A DNA stretch of 64,000 bases from Alphaproteobacteria bacterium (GTDB taxonomy: Bacteria > Pseudomonadota > Alphaproteobacteria > Micropepsales > Micropepsaceae). The stretch lies in contig JAGOBA010000016.1 in the NCBI GenBank assembly GCA_017983635.1, forward strand, positions 28,511 to 92,510. The letters are read 5' to 3'. Position 1 is the stretch's first letter. Each line of letters opens with the position of its first letter. The notes below the pieces were generated by a model that had not been told where the DNA came from, made no database searches, and saw only the letters and a list, made by a program, of their open reading frames with translations. Made by a program: the position numbers and the translations under genes. Shown here piece after piece: positions 1 to 9,224 of this stretch.

Positions 1-1
1 A

Positions 2-391
2 CGATCCTGGCAAGTCGTCGCGCGATACAGTTCACCATGTATCGACTTGACGTTCTTGAATCGAGTCAAACCCTTCTGGGATGAAGGGCGACACATCTGC
101 GTCGCACCGCTAAATGAAACGCAAGAGACCGCGACCGCGAAGAACTGCACAAAGCCGAAGCGGGTTCCCGTCTGCTCCCCCTATGAGGTGCCCAAGGGCT
201 TCCTTCCAGCAATTGGAACAAAACTCAGCTCAATCGATGCGGCAGTCCGAGATTTTCGAACGCTTCGACTCAACGCAAACAACACCGATGGCACCCACTT
301 CGGAGGAAGCGGATGGTCCGTGCGCGCTTACCGGGTGACAGGCACACACTATCTCGTACTGCGTGGACTGTGCGGCGATTGCGACGAGTAA
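2..391 (+). CDS. C-terminal part of a secreted-type protein, paralog of the gene at 17093-17947
   Basis: The frame is open from the window edge to a stop at 391, so the 5' end lies outside. The visible 129 residues align along their length with the C-terminal half of the 284-aa protein at 17093-17947. Shared features are VxARYxxxCID, then WDExRxxCV, then FGGxxGW, and an acidic Asp-Glu end. The function is unknown. It runs convergently with the M23 peptidase gene at 398-1813, with a 6-nt gap between the stops, and the paralog also lies beside an M23-domain gene. I infer that the family may neutralise or accompany these peptidases; no enzymatic motif is visible. Confidence 0.7.
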   Translation, partial: RSWQVVARYSSPCIDLTFLNRVKPFWDEGRHICVAPLNETQETATAKNCTKPKRVPVCSPYEVPKGFLPAIGTKLSSIDAAVRDFRTLRLNANNTDGTHFGGSGWSVRAYRVTGTHYLVLRGLCGDCDE

Positions 392-397
392 CCGCCG

Positions 398-1813
398 TTA
401 TTCGAATTGGCGAACGCTCCAATCAATGGCGTCGTCAATGAAATCCGGCATCGGTACTCGAAGAAATGTCCGAGCCTTCTTCTCGAGAAAGAACGTCGGA
501 TCGACAACCCAACTCTCGCCGTTTGGCTCAGTGACCCGTATCTGAATGTGAGTGTGATCGTGGTCGCCGTCGACCTCACCCAATATCTCGCCCGCGTCGA
601 ACTGAAGTGGCGCCCCTGTTCGCTGAGCCTCCGCCAGCTTGGCGAGAAAGGCTGGACTCTGTTCGACATGCAACATCTCCAAGATGATGCCGTCGCCAAG
701 CGAAAACCGAAACATGTTTATGGTTCGCTGGCCGTACACAGGATCGTTCGGCGTGACCGACACAAAACCAAGATAGGTGGCCCGCGTTGGAAGGCGAACG
801 GCACGCGAATAGACCTTCCGCTGGCCTTGCAGGTCGTACTCGGGATCGTTGGGATACTTGTACGGCGCATCATAGGCGCCGTGATACACGGTGGTGTCGC
901 CCGGTCCGGGACGGTCGGCGCCAAAATACCCATACCCCTCGTCGAGTCGTCCGGCCCCCGATGGCTTTCCTGTGGGGTGAATCCAATTCCGATTAAGAAG
1001 ATTCTCTTGCTGCCGCCGCGTAAGTCGGCTCGGAGGGACAAGAAGAGTGCCATTGCTGGTTCTGGGGTCCGACTTCTTCTCCCACGCCCCGTATTCAAAG
1101 CCTGGAACCGGCTGCTTGTCTGACTTTGGTCGTGCAAAGGGACCAGTCGGACTCGGCGTCGACCGGAATCCGTCCTCCCCTCCCTCCTCGGGCGGCAGCA
1201 AATCCTCCCACTTCCACCAGGACGATGTCTCTCTCGTTCCCCTCGTGGGCTGCGGGCTCTGTTGCGTCGGCAAGGCTTGCATCGGATATGTCCGGCGCAA
1301 CGGTGCAGGACTCGGCGGAACACCCAAGCGCGATGCCGGAGACCCTTCGGGTTCTCGCATTGCGCCATCCAACCCTTGACCGCGGATCGCCTTCAGATGA
1401 GACGCAAGTTCCTGCGCGGCGCCCGGCGTGGCGCTACGATCAAAGCTATCAAGAAGTACTCTCATGGAACCGTGTTGATATTCTATGGGAAGGCTGCCGA
1501 CGTCCTTCATTTCCGCCTTCACAAATTGCGGCGGCAAGACCGGATGCGCGTGTGTTGGCACCCCTTGAACCCGGAAGGCGGCGGACGTGGCGTCAACGAT
1601 CGCTTTGGCGGCCACACGCAACCCTTCGCTGTCGCCTGCTTGCTTCGCATCGTTCCAATGGGCGATCGCGCTATCGATCGCTGGCGTTCGGATGTCGTCC
1701 GCGTGGCGCTGAGCAACGTCATTCGGATCAGCGAACATATCTTCAGGAGCCCTGAAAATTGTTCGGCGGTTGAGGTCTGGCGCAACCTTGAAGCGATAGT
1801 CTGATTTGATCAT
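398..1813 (-). CDS. Effector-like protein: shared N-terminal domain plus C-terminal M23/LytM peptidase domain
   Basis: 471 aa from an ATG with GGAGA 7 nt upstream; a longer reading frame starts at 1885 but without a better signal. Residues about 15-150 match the N-terminal regions of the proteins at 24441-25706 and 27335-28756 (RAPED at 21-25, GVPTHAH at 84-90). A Pro-rich linker follows (about 155-240). The C-terminal domain carries the LytM zinc ligands H311-x3-D315 and H420-T-H422, so it should cleave peptidoglycan peptide cross-links. There is no signal peptide, which suggests delivery by a particle or another route rather than Sec. A second copy of this peptidase domain ends the virion protein at 18740-21136. 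Toxin function is inferred. Confidence 0.75.
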   Translation of the reverse strand: MIKSDYRFKVAPDLNRRTIFRAPEDMFADPNDVAQRHADDIRTPAIDSAIAHWNDAKQAGDSEGLRVAAKAIVDATSAAFRVQGVPTHAHPVLPPQFVKAEMKDVGSLPIEYQHGSMRVLLDSFDRSATPGAAQELASHLKAIRGQGLDGAMREPEGSPASRLGVPPSPAPLRRTYPMQALPTQQSPQPTRGTRETSSWWKWEDLLPPEEGGEDGFRSTPSPTGPFARPKSDKQPVPGFEYGAWEKKSDPRTSNGTLLVPPSRLTRRQQENLLNRNWIHPTGKPSGAGRLDEGYGYFGADRPGPGDTTVYHGAYDAPYKYPNDPEYDLQGQRKVYSRAVRLPTRATYLGFVSVTPNDPVYGQRTINMFRFSLGDGIILEMLHVEQSPAFLAKLAEAQRTGAPLQFDAGEILGEVDGDHDHTHIQIRVTEPNGESWVVDPTFFLEKKARTFLRVPMPDFIDDAIDWSVRQFE

Positions 1814-1862
1814 GGCTTTTCTCCTGCCTTCACAACGAGATCGCGCAATTGGTTCGCCCAAC

Positions 1863-2681
1863 CTACGCCTGACTCGGCTCCGCATACGCCCGCTCGAACA
1901 GCTGCTGCACCTGCTCCACCATCGCCTGATGCTCCGGATGGTCCCGCTTCGTGTAGGCCTCTTTCGCCATCAGTTTCTGCGCCTCGCGCCGCGCTTCGTC
2001 GGGCGTGATGGAGAAGCCGTGCGCCTTACCGATCTTGAGCGAGTCCTCGCTCATCATTGACCCGATCTTCGCGAACGCGCGCACGAGTTCCGGGTTGTTG
2101 CCGGCTCCAGTCTGGTTGAGGAAATCGATCAGCGGCTGTCCGCCGAAATAGCGCGCGGCGCGTGAGGCGGTCGCGACCTTCGTGTCATAGGACGGGCCCC
2201 ATTCCTGCTGCAGCTGCGCTGTTGCGTTCGTCTCGTCGTCGATCCGCCCGCGCATCGCTGTTTGAAAACTCTGCGATTGATGGCCCGCATAAAACTCGAG
2301 CAACCCCTGCACCTGCCGCGGCGTCAGACCCAGCTTGTGCGCCACCGGCAAAGCGGCCCTTTCGAACGTCTCGTCATACGCCACACCTTGCGGCAGTTGC
2401 GGTCGCTGCAGTTCATAGCCGTCGGCCGAACGCGGAATGCCAAGCTTCGCCCGCGCCGTCTCGTCCCAAACGCCATCCTTCGGCAACGGAATCTTGTCGG
2501 CGCCGATCGCACGCTGCGCATGCGCATAGGCCTGCACGACGTCGGCCGGCGACTTGTACCCTTTCGCCTCGACGAGTTGCTTCAACTCCGGCGCCAGTGC
2601 GGATGTCCAATCGTCGCCGCTATGCGGCGGCACGTCCAGCACGGTCGGCGCGTCTTCAACGTGGCTAAAGTCGTCAGTCAT
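1863..2681 (-). CDS. Phage scaffold/capsid-assembly-like protein
   Basis: 272 aa. The start is the ATG at 2681, with GAGG 4 nt upstream; this ATG lies inside the end of the preceding gene (2674-2949), so the two are probably translationally coupled. The protein is soluble, acidic in its N-terminal part and helix-rich with many Gln and Glu, with no signal peptide or membrane segment. Its place after the portal and Bbp19-like genes, where podoviruses encode the scaffold, supports a head-assembly role. The major capsid gene that usually follows is not seen; the next gene is the M23 effector. Confidence 0.6.
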   Translation of the reverse strand: MTDDFSHVEDAPTVLDVPPHSGDDWTSALAPELKQLVEAKGYKSPADVVQAYAHAQRAIGADKIPLPKDGVWDETARAKLGIPRSADGYELQRPQLPQGVAYDETFERAALPVAHKLGLTPRQVQGLLEFYAGHQSQSFQTAMRGRIDDETNATAQLQQEWGPSYDTKVATASRAARYFGGQPLIDFLNQTGAGNNPELVRAFAKIGSMMSEDSLKIGKAHGFSITPDEARREAQKLMAKEAYTKRDHPEHQAMVEQVQQLFERAYAEPSQA

Positions 2682-2949
2682 CGAACCTCTCTCCATCGGC
2701 AATGGTCACGAAATCGGAAGGCCTCAGCCCGCACATCCGCGTGATGTGCAGCCACACGCGGCGCTTGCCTTCCTCAACGCCGCGCTCGAACTCGTTCGCG
2801 CCGGCAACGGGTGCCGCCGCGTTGCAGAACATCGCGAGATCGCGCACCAATAAGTCGCGCCCCTGCAGCGCGATGCGATATTGTTCCGCCACATGGCGCG
2901 CCCGCTTGCGGCCCCAAAGCGCTAGGATGATGTCCGGAAGTGTCTGCAT
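2674..2949 (-). CDS. Bbp19-like small phage structural-module protein
   Basis: 91 aa from an ATG preceded by GAGG at 5 nt. The middle and C-terminal part (DLAMFC, then EGKRRVWLHI) resembles the Bbp19-like phage domain, a small helical protein encoded next to portal and scaffold genes in BPP-1-like podoviruses. Its precise role is not established. It overlaps the scaffold start by 8 nt and is separated from the portal gene by a RidA gene on the opposite strand, so the usual portal-Bbp19-scaffold order is kept but interrupted. Confidence 0.55.
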   Translation of the reverse strand: MQTLPDIILALWGRKRARHVAEQYRIALQGRDLLVRDLAMFCNAAAPVAGANEFERGVEEGKRRVWLHITRMCGLRPSDFVTIADGERFDD

Positions 2950-3016
2950 GGATACCTCGTGAGTTGACCTTCGCCGTCGGCTCGCCTATTCGACGCGCCT
3001 CACAGCGGAGGTCGTG

Positions 3017-3397
3017 ATGGTTCAACTGATTTCGTCCGGTTCGTCGTTCGAGCACGACATGGCGTACTCGCGTGCCGTCGTCGATGGCGACTGGATCTTC
3101 GTCTCCGGCACGACCGGCTTCGACTACAAGACGATGACGATCTCTCCCGACATCGCCGAGCAGACCGAGCAGTGTTTCAAAAACATCGCCGCCGCGCTTG
3201 AGCAGGCAGGTGCGACTCTCAAGAACATCGTCCGCGTGCACTACATCTTGCCGAACGCGAAAGACTTCCCTGCCTGTTGGCCCGCCATGCGCAAGTACCT
3301 CGGCGACATCCGCCCCGCGGCCACGATGTTCAGCGCCGGCCTCGCCGACGACCGCATGAAGATCGAGATCGAGGTGACGGCCCGCCGCGGCAACTAA
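3017..3397 (+). CDS. RidA/YjgF/L-PSP family protein
   Basis: 126 aa covering the full RidA fold. The chosen ATG lies 5 nt after GGAGG; a GTG at 3014 is less well placed. Family features include the VSGTTG strand near residue 35, NIVRVHYIL, and the C-terminal IRPAATM segment with the Arg that binds the substrate carboxylate in RidA deaminases, followed by IEIEVTA. RidA proteins hydrolyse reactive enamine/imine intermediates from PLP enzymes in the cytoplasm. The gene lies antisense between the portal and Bbp19-like phage genes and converges on the portal gene with a 4-nt overlap of stops, so it looks like an insertion into the phage module. Confidence 0.85.
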   Translation: MVQLISSGSSFEHDMAYSRAVVDGDWIFVSGTTGFDYKTMTISPDIAEQTEQCFKNIAAALEQAGATLKNIVRVHYILPNAKDFPACWPAMRKYLGDIRPAATMFSAGLADDRMKIEIEVTARRGN

Positions 3398-5109
3398 GCC
3401 GCCGGCCGCCCGCGCATCGCACCGCGTAGCATCTCCAGCGCTTGGGCGACATCGCCCGCGCCCATTGGTTGCTGCCCACTCTTGATCGCGGCCTCGCCGG
3501 CCTGCGCGCCGCTCTTGGCCGAGTCGGCGACCTTCTTCATCACGTCGGCACCCTGCGCACCCATGGCGAGGCTCTGCTGCATCGCCTGCGCCTGCTCGCG
3601 TTCCTTGCGCATCTCTTTCACTTGATCGGAGCCGCGCATGATCTTCGCCGGCACCGCCCAGCCGCGGCCCAGCACCTGCACCGCCTCATCATGATCGACA
3701 TTGTCAAGCACCGAAGGATCGACTTGCGCAATCTGGCCCAGCGACTGATAAAGCCGCGACACCGCCTGCGCCTCGCCCGCCATCTGCGCCCGCGCCAGTG
3801 GCGACACGTACTCGATCGTCATCGCCGCGCCTTGGATTTCTTCCGGCGGCGGCGGCAATTGGTTCGCCCGGAGCAACAGGCCGAACCGGCGCTTGATCAA
3901 CGGCGACAAGAACTCGCTCTGTATCCGCCCCAGATTGGGCCCGAGCAGCCGCAGCTTCTCCTCCTGCCGTCCCATCCACTCCGTCGCCGTCATGTTCGGC
4001 GAACCGATCATCTGCATCAGCGAAAAGTAGAAGCTCTCCTTGATCGCATTGCGCCGCTGCTCCATCATCTCCAGCGTGATGCCGACGTTCCCGCCCGTCA
4101 TCAGCGGCCGCAGCAACTGCTGCCCATTCTGATCGATCGCGCCATAGGTGATCCCGCCCGGCCACGTATGCGCCGCCTTGATCACACCCTCGTCGGCGGC
4201 GGCCAGCGGCGGGTCGGCAATCTTCTGCGCCGCCCTGATCGCCGTCTCGTCCATGCGGTTCAGCATCTTCACGTCGGGCAACACCTGCTCGCCGATCCCG
4301 CGCCCGTACACTTCCCCCGCCGCCTGCGCCCAACGCGGCACGTGATACGGCATCTCGTAGTAGCCGCCCTCCGCCACCTTATGGCGCGACTCCTCCTCGA
4401 CGTAAGTCGAGAGGAACGGCCGCGCCGCCGCGTCAAGTTTGTCCGGCTTGTACGTCAGGTTCGGATAAACGCCGTGAATGAAGTGGATGAGACAGAACGG
4501 ATCCTTCTCCGCCACGCGCGCCGTCCGCTCCGACAGCGCCTCGCCAAACATCTCGATCGCCTGCTTACCCGTCAGCGCGAAGCGGCGATAGACCGTGTCA
4601 ACGTCGCCATAGGCACTCTCCGAAATCACACACTCGCTCAGCGGACGGACGTTGTCGTTGATCCGCCCCTGCCCCGGGATTTCCTCGGAGTAGAAGATTG
4701 CCGTGCCGAAGCACGCGAGATCCGCATACATCGACGGCAATACCGAATAGAACCGCGACACCTGCGGCCCAAACGAGTGCAAGATCCGCGTCTCCGCCTC
4801 ATAGAGCCAATCGCGCACCGGATCGTAGTCGTTCAGCTCGTCATCCTGCAGCCGGAGCGCGAACCAACGGTTCGCCGGATTCGTCATCATGCCATAAATG
4901 CCGCCAGCAAAACTGTCCGCCGCCATCAACGGCGTGGAGTCGTAGATGCGCGTGTGCCGCTTGTCGCCCGCCGTGCGCATCGTCGTGAACTCGGCCCGCA
5001 GCGGCCGCACATAGTCCGCGATCTCCTGCCAAGTCCGCTCGAATTGCGCCCGCTCGGCCTTCAGCTTGTTCCAGTGCAGGACCAGCTCCTGCGGGGTACG
5101 ATCCGTCAT
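3394..5109 (-). CDS. Phage portal (head-tail connector) protein, podovirus type
   Basis: 571 aa, the usual length of T7-gp8/BPP-1-type connectors. The ATG at 5109 is preferred over an upstream TTG. The N-terminus has the characteristic LxxxRxxFExxWQEIADYVxP start; further hallmarks are NPANRWFAL, the SVLPSMYADLACFGTAIFY helix, and the C-terminal Gln/Ala-rich barrel and tunnel helices. The protein forms the dodecameric ring through which DNA is packaged and ejected. The reading frame is intact. It is flanked by a TonB-like gene on the other strand and by RidA, so it is not in a conventional continuous phage operon. Confidence 0.92.
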   Translation of the reverse strand: MTDRTPQELVLHWNKLKAERAQFERTWQEIADYVRPLRAEFTTMRTAGDKRHTRIYDSTPLMAADSFAGGIYGMMTNPANRWFALRLQDDELNDYDPVRDWLYEAETRILHSFGPQVSRFYSVLPSMYADLACFGTAIFYSEEIPGQGRINDNVRPLSECVISESAYGDVDTVYRRFALTGKQAIEMFGEALSERTARVAEKDPFCLIHFIHGVYPNLTYKPDKLDAAARPFLSTYVEEESRHKVAEGGYYEMPYHVPRWAQAAGEVYGRGIGEQVLPDVKMLNRMDETAIRAAQKIADPPLAAADEGVIKAAHTWPGGITYGAIDQNGQQLLRPLMTGGNVGITLEMMEQRRNAIKESFYFSLMQMIGSPNMTATEWMGRQEEKLRLLGPNLGRIQSEFLSPLIKRRFGLLLRANQLPPPPEEIQGAAMTIEYVSPLARAQMAGEAQAVSRLYQSLGQIAQVDPSVLDNVDHDEAVQVLGRGWAVPAKIMRGSDQVKEMRKEREQAQAMQQSLAMGAQGADVMKKVADSAKSGAQAGEAAIKSGQQPMGAGDVAQALEMLRGAMRGRPAA

Positions 5110-5200
5110 GTCCAACCCGTTCGTTGAGGAAATACCTGCATTCCCGCGCGTTGCCGCGCGCCCGCCACACGCGTAACATCAAGACATCTGGGGACACCCG

Positions 5201-5767
5201 ATGTCGGCCGACGAAAATCAAATCGCTCCAAAACCCGGGCGCGCTCTAAAGCCCGAAGACACCGACGCCATTTGGTGGCTCGCCCGCTGGATCGGCATCC
5301 CGCTCTTGCTCGTGGTTGCCGTCTTCTACAGCGAGTACCTCTTCCCCCACCGCGCCGCGATCGACATCGTGCCGACGATCACCCGTCAAGAGGTGCACCC
5401 CTATCCGTTCCCGCCCGGCGCCACGGGACCGACACTCGCGCCGCCCGAGGTGCCGCGCGCTGCACCGGCGATCCCGCCGACGATCGTCGAGATACCGGCC
5501 CCCACACCCGCCGACATCGTCGCCCGCCCGATCGCGCAACCTCAACCGGACTTTCCGCGGCGTGCGCTGGAGGCAGAACGCGAAGGCATGGTCCGCCTGC
5601 GCATCACCATCGCCCCCGACGGCTCCGTCAGCGATGCCGTCGTTCTTTATGCGCGACCTACCGGCTGGTTTGAAAGCGCCGCCATCGCTGGCGTCAAACG
5701 CTGGCGCTACCAGCCCCCACCGCGCCCAATCTCGACGGAAGTGGAAATCGAATTCAAACTGAATTGA
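5201..5767 (+). CDS. TonB family energy-transducing protein
   Basis: 188 aa from an ATG with GGGGA 6 nt upstream. The order is typical of TonB: a short cytoplasmic N-terminus, one membrane anchor (about 28-45), a Pro-rich periplasmic stretch (about 60-115), and a C-terminal TonB domain (about 120-188) with FPRRALEAEREGMVRLRI and a terminal VEIEFKLN strand. It would couple the inner-membrane proton-motive force to an outer-membrane receptor through ExbB/ExbD, none of which are in the window. It is divergent from the portal gene and its end overlaps that of the small membrane protein gene at 5754-6275. Confidence 0.85.
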   Translation: MSADENQIAPKPGRALKPEDTDAIWWLARWIGIPLLLVVAVFYSEYLFPHRAAIDIVPTITRQEVHPYPFPPGATGPTLAPPEVPRAAPAIPPTIVEIPAPTPADIVARPIAQPQPDFPRRALEAEREGMVRLRITIAPDGSVSDAVVLYARPTGWFESAAIAGVKRWRYQPPPRPISTEVEIEFKLN

Positions 5768-6275
5768 TCCGACGCCCCGCGGCACCGAGCAGAAACAGCA
5801 CAAGCGCAGGCCCGGTGAGCGACAACCACCAATCGACCACATAACGGCGGTCCTTCGCCTTCGCCACCTCCGCCGCCCGAAGATACGCGTGATAGAGCGA
5901 ATGACGCCGCCTCGGCGCCTTGAAACTGTCGATCTCCTGAATTCTACGCGTATCATTGGCGGGCGACATTCGACGCTGCCACTTCAGTTCGTCCTTCAGC
6001 TCCCGGTCGAAAGCGTGGTAGCTGAGGTCATAGTCGACGCTTATGGCGGAGCTGTTCGGTTCGAATGCAAGACCTAGTGAGACTCTAACCGGTGGCATTT
6101 CATCAGCTCCAGCGAACAAATGCTCCGACACTCCAAGCGTGCACATCCAATCTATCATCACACGTATCCGCTCGCGCGGCGGCGACAACGGAACCGTCGC
6201 CGAAAATCCCAAAGCCCATGCGAATGCCAGAAACGGCATCCACATGAGCGGTCGCATGTAAAGCAGCAACGCCAT
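5754..6275 (-). CDS. Small two-membrane-segment protein, candidate immunity partner of the zincin at 6337
   Basis: 173 aa. An N-terminal hydrophobic segment (about 8-30) and a C-terminal one (about 150-168) flank a soluble, presumably periplasmic, middle. No family was recognised. It follows the HELGH zincin gene on the same strand after a 61-nt gap, the position an immunity gene takes after a toxin gene. The start is uncertain: an internal ATG at 6257 would keep the hydrophobic segment. The immunity role is inference from position and topology only. Confidence 0.55.
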   Translation of the reverse strand: MALLLYMRPLMWMPFLAFAWALGFSATVPLSPPRERIRVMIDWMCTLGVSEHLFAGADEMPPVRVSLGLAFEPNSSAISVDYDLSYHAFDRELKDELKWQRRMSPANDTRRIQEIDSFKAPRRRHSLYHAYLRAAEVAKAKDRRYVVDWWLSLTGPALVLFLLGAAGRRINSV

Positions 6276-6336
6276 CGCAACGCCAAAGAAGTGATGACCG
6301 AAGCTGTCCGCGAATTGCGGCCGGATCGTGGCCCGT

Positions 6337-7806
6337 TTATGACAACCTTAGAATTCTGCCCAAGACAGGATGGTTGTTGCAGAGTTTCCGCAACAAGCTG
6401 CACGTCAACGGCGCCACCTGCTTGGCGAGTTCCGACTCGCGCAGGTAGACCATAAAGACCTCCGCAATCCATTCCTCCGGATTCCGCGCCCAGTCGTCGC
6501 GATCGCGCGCGCCTTGGCCTGCCCGAGACTCGGTGAAGAGTCGCTGCATCTCCGATGACAACTGCGCGCGCTCCGATGCCGGTAGTGCCTCAAACGCTCG
6601 GTCCAGCGCCAACAGCCTACTGACAACGTGACCCAACTCGTGGGCCTTGTTGGCCGGTACAGCACCCGTCGTGCGCGCAACATCGGTCATACTCGCAAAC
6701 GCCGAATCGACCAGCACCAACACCTGCTCCTTGTCGCCCTTGGTGCCAAGGTCATTCGCCACCGCCATTCCACCGATCGCATTCAATTTGGCGACGAGCG
6801 CGGCTTGATATTCGGGTGACGGATTAAAGGTCTTGTCGCGCGCCTTCTCTGCGGCGATCAACGCTTTCGCGGCCTCCTCAGCCGATTTGTATCGCACGAT
6901 TCTGTCGAAGAGGATTTCTGTCAGCGCAGCAACGCCCGACGGTGAGAGACCCTGAGAGGTTCGATCGCCTCGTCTCGTGCCAACAACGAACATCGCCCGA
7001 TAGGCGACCCCGTCAATATCGACACCGTCGTCATACCCTCTCGGCTTGCCGCCCAACTCTCCGCGTTCAGCCCGTTGAAGCCTCTCGTTTAGCCGGTCAT
7101 TGTAACCCCTACTCGGGTCGAAGGGCGGACCTTCCTCCCCGATCGTGATCCGCGTGGTCGAGCTGAAATCATCTCGTGGCCCGCCCAAACTCTCCGGCAA
7201 CCAATCCCAGAAATACTCGCGCCACGATTGCTCGCGGCTTCGATACGGACGTTGCGGCACCGGTGGTCGCTCGCTGACGATGTAGTCGCCATCCGAACCG
7301 TCACGCGCCGACAGCGGCTCCACGGCAGCACTTTCTTCACCTGTGGCGTTCACCTCGTCGTTCAACGCGCTCGGCGCCAGCTCAGCTTTAGCCGCGACTC
7401 CGCCCGGCCGGAGGCTTTCCTGTGGCGCGACAGCGGTGCGGTCGGCCCGATCGAGCGCTTCATGTACCGCACGCTCCACCGCCGGGCGATCTCGAACGAC
7501 GATGCGATCGCCGGCTTTCATAAGGCGGCTGACCGCCTCGTTCAGACCTGCGTTGCGAGCCGCCGCCAAGTCGCCCAAGCGCGAGAAGTGCTCACGCGTC
7601 GTCTGCAGCGCCACATTCAGCGCCTCGCGCGAAATCCGGTAGACGCGCGGCGACGAGTCCGCATGGTCGACGGTCTGCTCATCGTCCAACGCCGAAGTCA
7701 GGGGCGGTCGCGCTGCCTCAGCACCATCAAGCACCGGCGCACGCGACCTCACCTGCGCCGCCGCATCGCCGGATACGGCGACGTCCGTCTGTTCACTACC
7801 ACGCAT
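6337..7806 (-). CDS. Effector-like protein with C-terminal HELGH zinc metallopeptidase motif
   Basis: 489 aa starting at the ATG at 7806 (GAGG 7 nt upstream), which lies in an 18-bp repeat shared with the gene at 9225-9506. The N-terminal half is hydrophilic and low in complexity, without a signal peptide. A WREYFWDWLPESLGGP segment lies near the middle. The C-terminal domain has HELGH (389-393) and a downstream EEWIAE segment (444-449) able to give the third zinc ligand, as in zincins found in phage polyvalent and polymorphic-toxin proteins. The substrate is unknown. The next gene (5754-6275) is a candidate immunity gene. Confidence 0.65.
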   Translation of the reverse strand: MRGSEQTDVAVSGDAAAQVRSRAPVLDGAEAARPPLTSALDDEQTVDHADSSPRVYRISREALNVALQTTREHFSRLGDLAAARNAGLNEAVSRLMKAGDRIVVRDRPAVERAVHEALDRADRTAVAPQESLRPGGVAAKAELAPSALNDEVNATGEESAAVEPLSARDGSDGDYIVSERPPVPQRPYRSREQSWREYFWDWLPESLGGPRDDFSSTTRITIGEEGPPFDPSRGYNDRLNERLQRAERGELGGKPRGYDDGVDIDGVAYRAMFVVGTRRGDRTSQGLSPSGVAALTEILFDRIVRYKSAEEAAKALIAAEKARDKTFNPSPEYQAALVAKLNAIGGMAVANDLGTKGDKEQVLVLVDSAFASMTDVARTTGAVPANKAHELGHVVSRLLALDRAFEALPASERAQLSSEMQRLFTESRAGQGARDRDDWARNPEEWIAEVFMVYLRESELAKQVAPLTCSLLRKLCNNHPVLGRILRLS

Positions 7807-7820
7807 CAATCAACCCTCAT
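7804..7820 (-). repeat. Leader repeat, copy 1 (SD and start codon of the zincin gene)
   Basis: The + strand sequence catcaatcaaccctca is identical at 9504-9519. On the - strand each copy contains the Shine-Dalgarno GAGGG and the ATG of a toxin-like gene, and both proteins begin MRG and carry VAVxGD nearby. This suggests duplication of a translation-start cassette to which different coding regions were joined. Confidence 0.7.
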
Positions 7821-7938
7821 GATCCACACAGCAGTTCTCGTGGTGCCGCCATCGCGCACCTCGTTGCAGTGTTGAAACGGAAATCGAATCTCGAATGGAA
7901 TTGTCGCGGCGACACGCGTCGGCTAACGCCCGCGCCTC

Positions 7939-9150
7939 TTACTCTGGCAACGCAGCTACCTGCGCAAACAAAACACTGTCCTCCAGCCAAATCGCCAGCA
8001 TGCCTGTCGCTCGCGAGAACCGCAGCCCTAAGACCTTGCAAGCCTTGCCGTTGCAGCTGATCGACTTCGGAATTTCGACATCCGACAACGCACCAGAACG
8101 GATATCGCCAACCTTGATGCGGTCACCTACGACATAAGCAATTCGATGGCCGTCCAGCCAAACGAACGGCAGCACGCTTCGAATCGGTCCCGGAAACTCG
8201 CGAACGGTTTGGCCCATCTGCAAATCAAATATCTCAGGCGCAAGCGTCTTCTCACCCCACCGCCAGTCGTCGCTGCGAACCGTGACCAATGCCAGATACC
8301 GGCCATCGGGGGACACTTCAACTTGATCGCGGGCAACAAGCGCGACACGCTGACCTAACGGCACCAAACGTCCGACCATCTTCCGTGTTCGGTTCCCAAG
8401 GTCGACTTCGTCGATCTCTACGGGCGTGTATTCCCGAACCACCCCGTCAAGGAGCCTGCCCGTCGCGCCCCCCTGAACAAGGGCATAGGCAACGCAACGA
8501 CCGCCTCGACTTACAATCGCGCTGCCCACAATGCGAGCCCGGAACAGCGACGTCAGGTCGGGTAACATTTTCAGTGTCGACGTATCAAAGACCCACAACC
8601 TAGCCTTTTCAAAAACAGGCACCCATTCTTCGCCGACCCGCACGTTCTTCTTGCGCGCAAACACCAAGCCACGGCCGCATTGCTCGTCCACGCGAGCAAT
8701 CGCACTCTGCGATGGCATCTCCGAACCAACCTTGCCGGCTTTGCCGCTCGCGCAATCCACGTACGCGATGTTGTGCGCGCCATAGTCCGACGGCCGCTGT
8801 GACCGAAGTGATCGGCACGGATTACTCAGCACAAAGTCCGGGCTTGGGTAAACAGAGTCTCTCGCCGCCAACGCTTTGTTCGCGACATCCCACACGAAAT
8901 GCGCACCACCAAACTGGCCTATGATGTAGCGTCCATCGACACTGAACTCGGAGAGGTCCCGCACATCGTCATCACCAAGAAGCGCCGCATCGCCATCCGA
9001 CAACACGCGCGGAATTCGCACAGGCCCAGGCGAGCCGACCTCATAAGAGCTGATCAGCGACCCCCGCGGCGCGGCAGACATCATCTCGCAGGCACCGCAG
9101 CAAAGCGCAACCAGACACAACAACGAGAGACGTCGAAGAGCACGAACCAC
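7939..9150 (-). CDS. Secreted or lipoprotein-like repeat protein, possible beta-propeller; candidate immunity protein
   Basis: About 403 aa from a GTG at 9150; a TTG at 9171 in frame is the alternative. A hydrophobic signal segment ends at a Cys-rich stretch (LCCGAC) that could act as a lipobox. The remainder is beta-rich with repeated motifs such as VDGRYIIGQFG, SPDGRYLALVT and FVWLDGHRIAYVV, recalling WD40/TolB-type blades. It follows the short toxin-like gene 9225-9506 on the same strand, 74 nt downstream, where an immunity gene would be expected. The function is otherwise unknown. Confidence 0.6.
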   Translation of the reverse strand: MVRALRRLSLLCLVALCCGACEMMSAAPRGSLISSYEVGSPGPVRIPRVLSDGDAALLGDDDVRDLSEFSVDGRYIIGQFGGAHFVWDVANKALAARDSVYPSPDFVLSNPCRSLRSQRPSDYGAHNIAYVDCASGKAGKVGSEMPSQSAIARVDEQCGRGLVFARKKNVRVGEEWVPVFEKARLWVFDTSTLKMLPDLTSLFRARIVGSAIVSRGGRCVAYALVQGGATGRLLDGVVREYTPVEIDEVDLGNRTRKMVGRLVPLGQRVALVARDQVEVSPDGRYLALVTVRSDDWRWGEKTLAPEIFDLQMGQTVREFPGPIRSVLPFVWLDGHRIAYVVGDRIKVGDIRSGALSDVEIPKSISCNGKACKVLGLRFSRATGMLAIWLEDSVLFAQVAALPE

Positions 9151-9224
9151 GTCTGTACAACGCTCCCTCAAAATTAAACGGCAGGTGCGAAACTAGAGCG
9201 AAATCTCTGGTACGATCAACACCA

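Noticed and set aside
3442..5127. 561-aa open frame on the + strand
   Set aside because: Fully antisense to the intact portal gene; His/Arg/Leu-rich composition is an artefact of the opposite frame.
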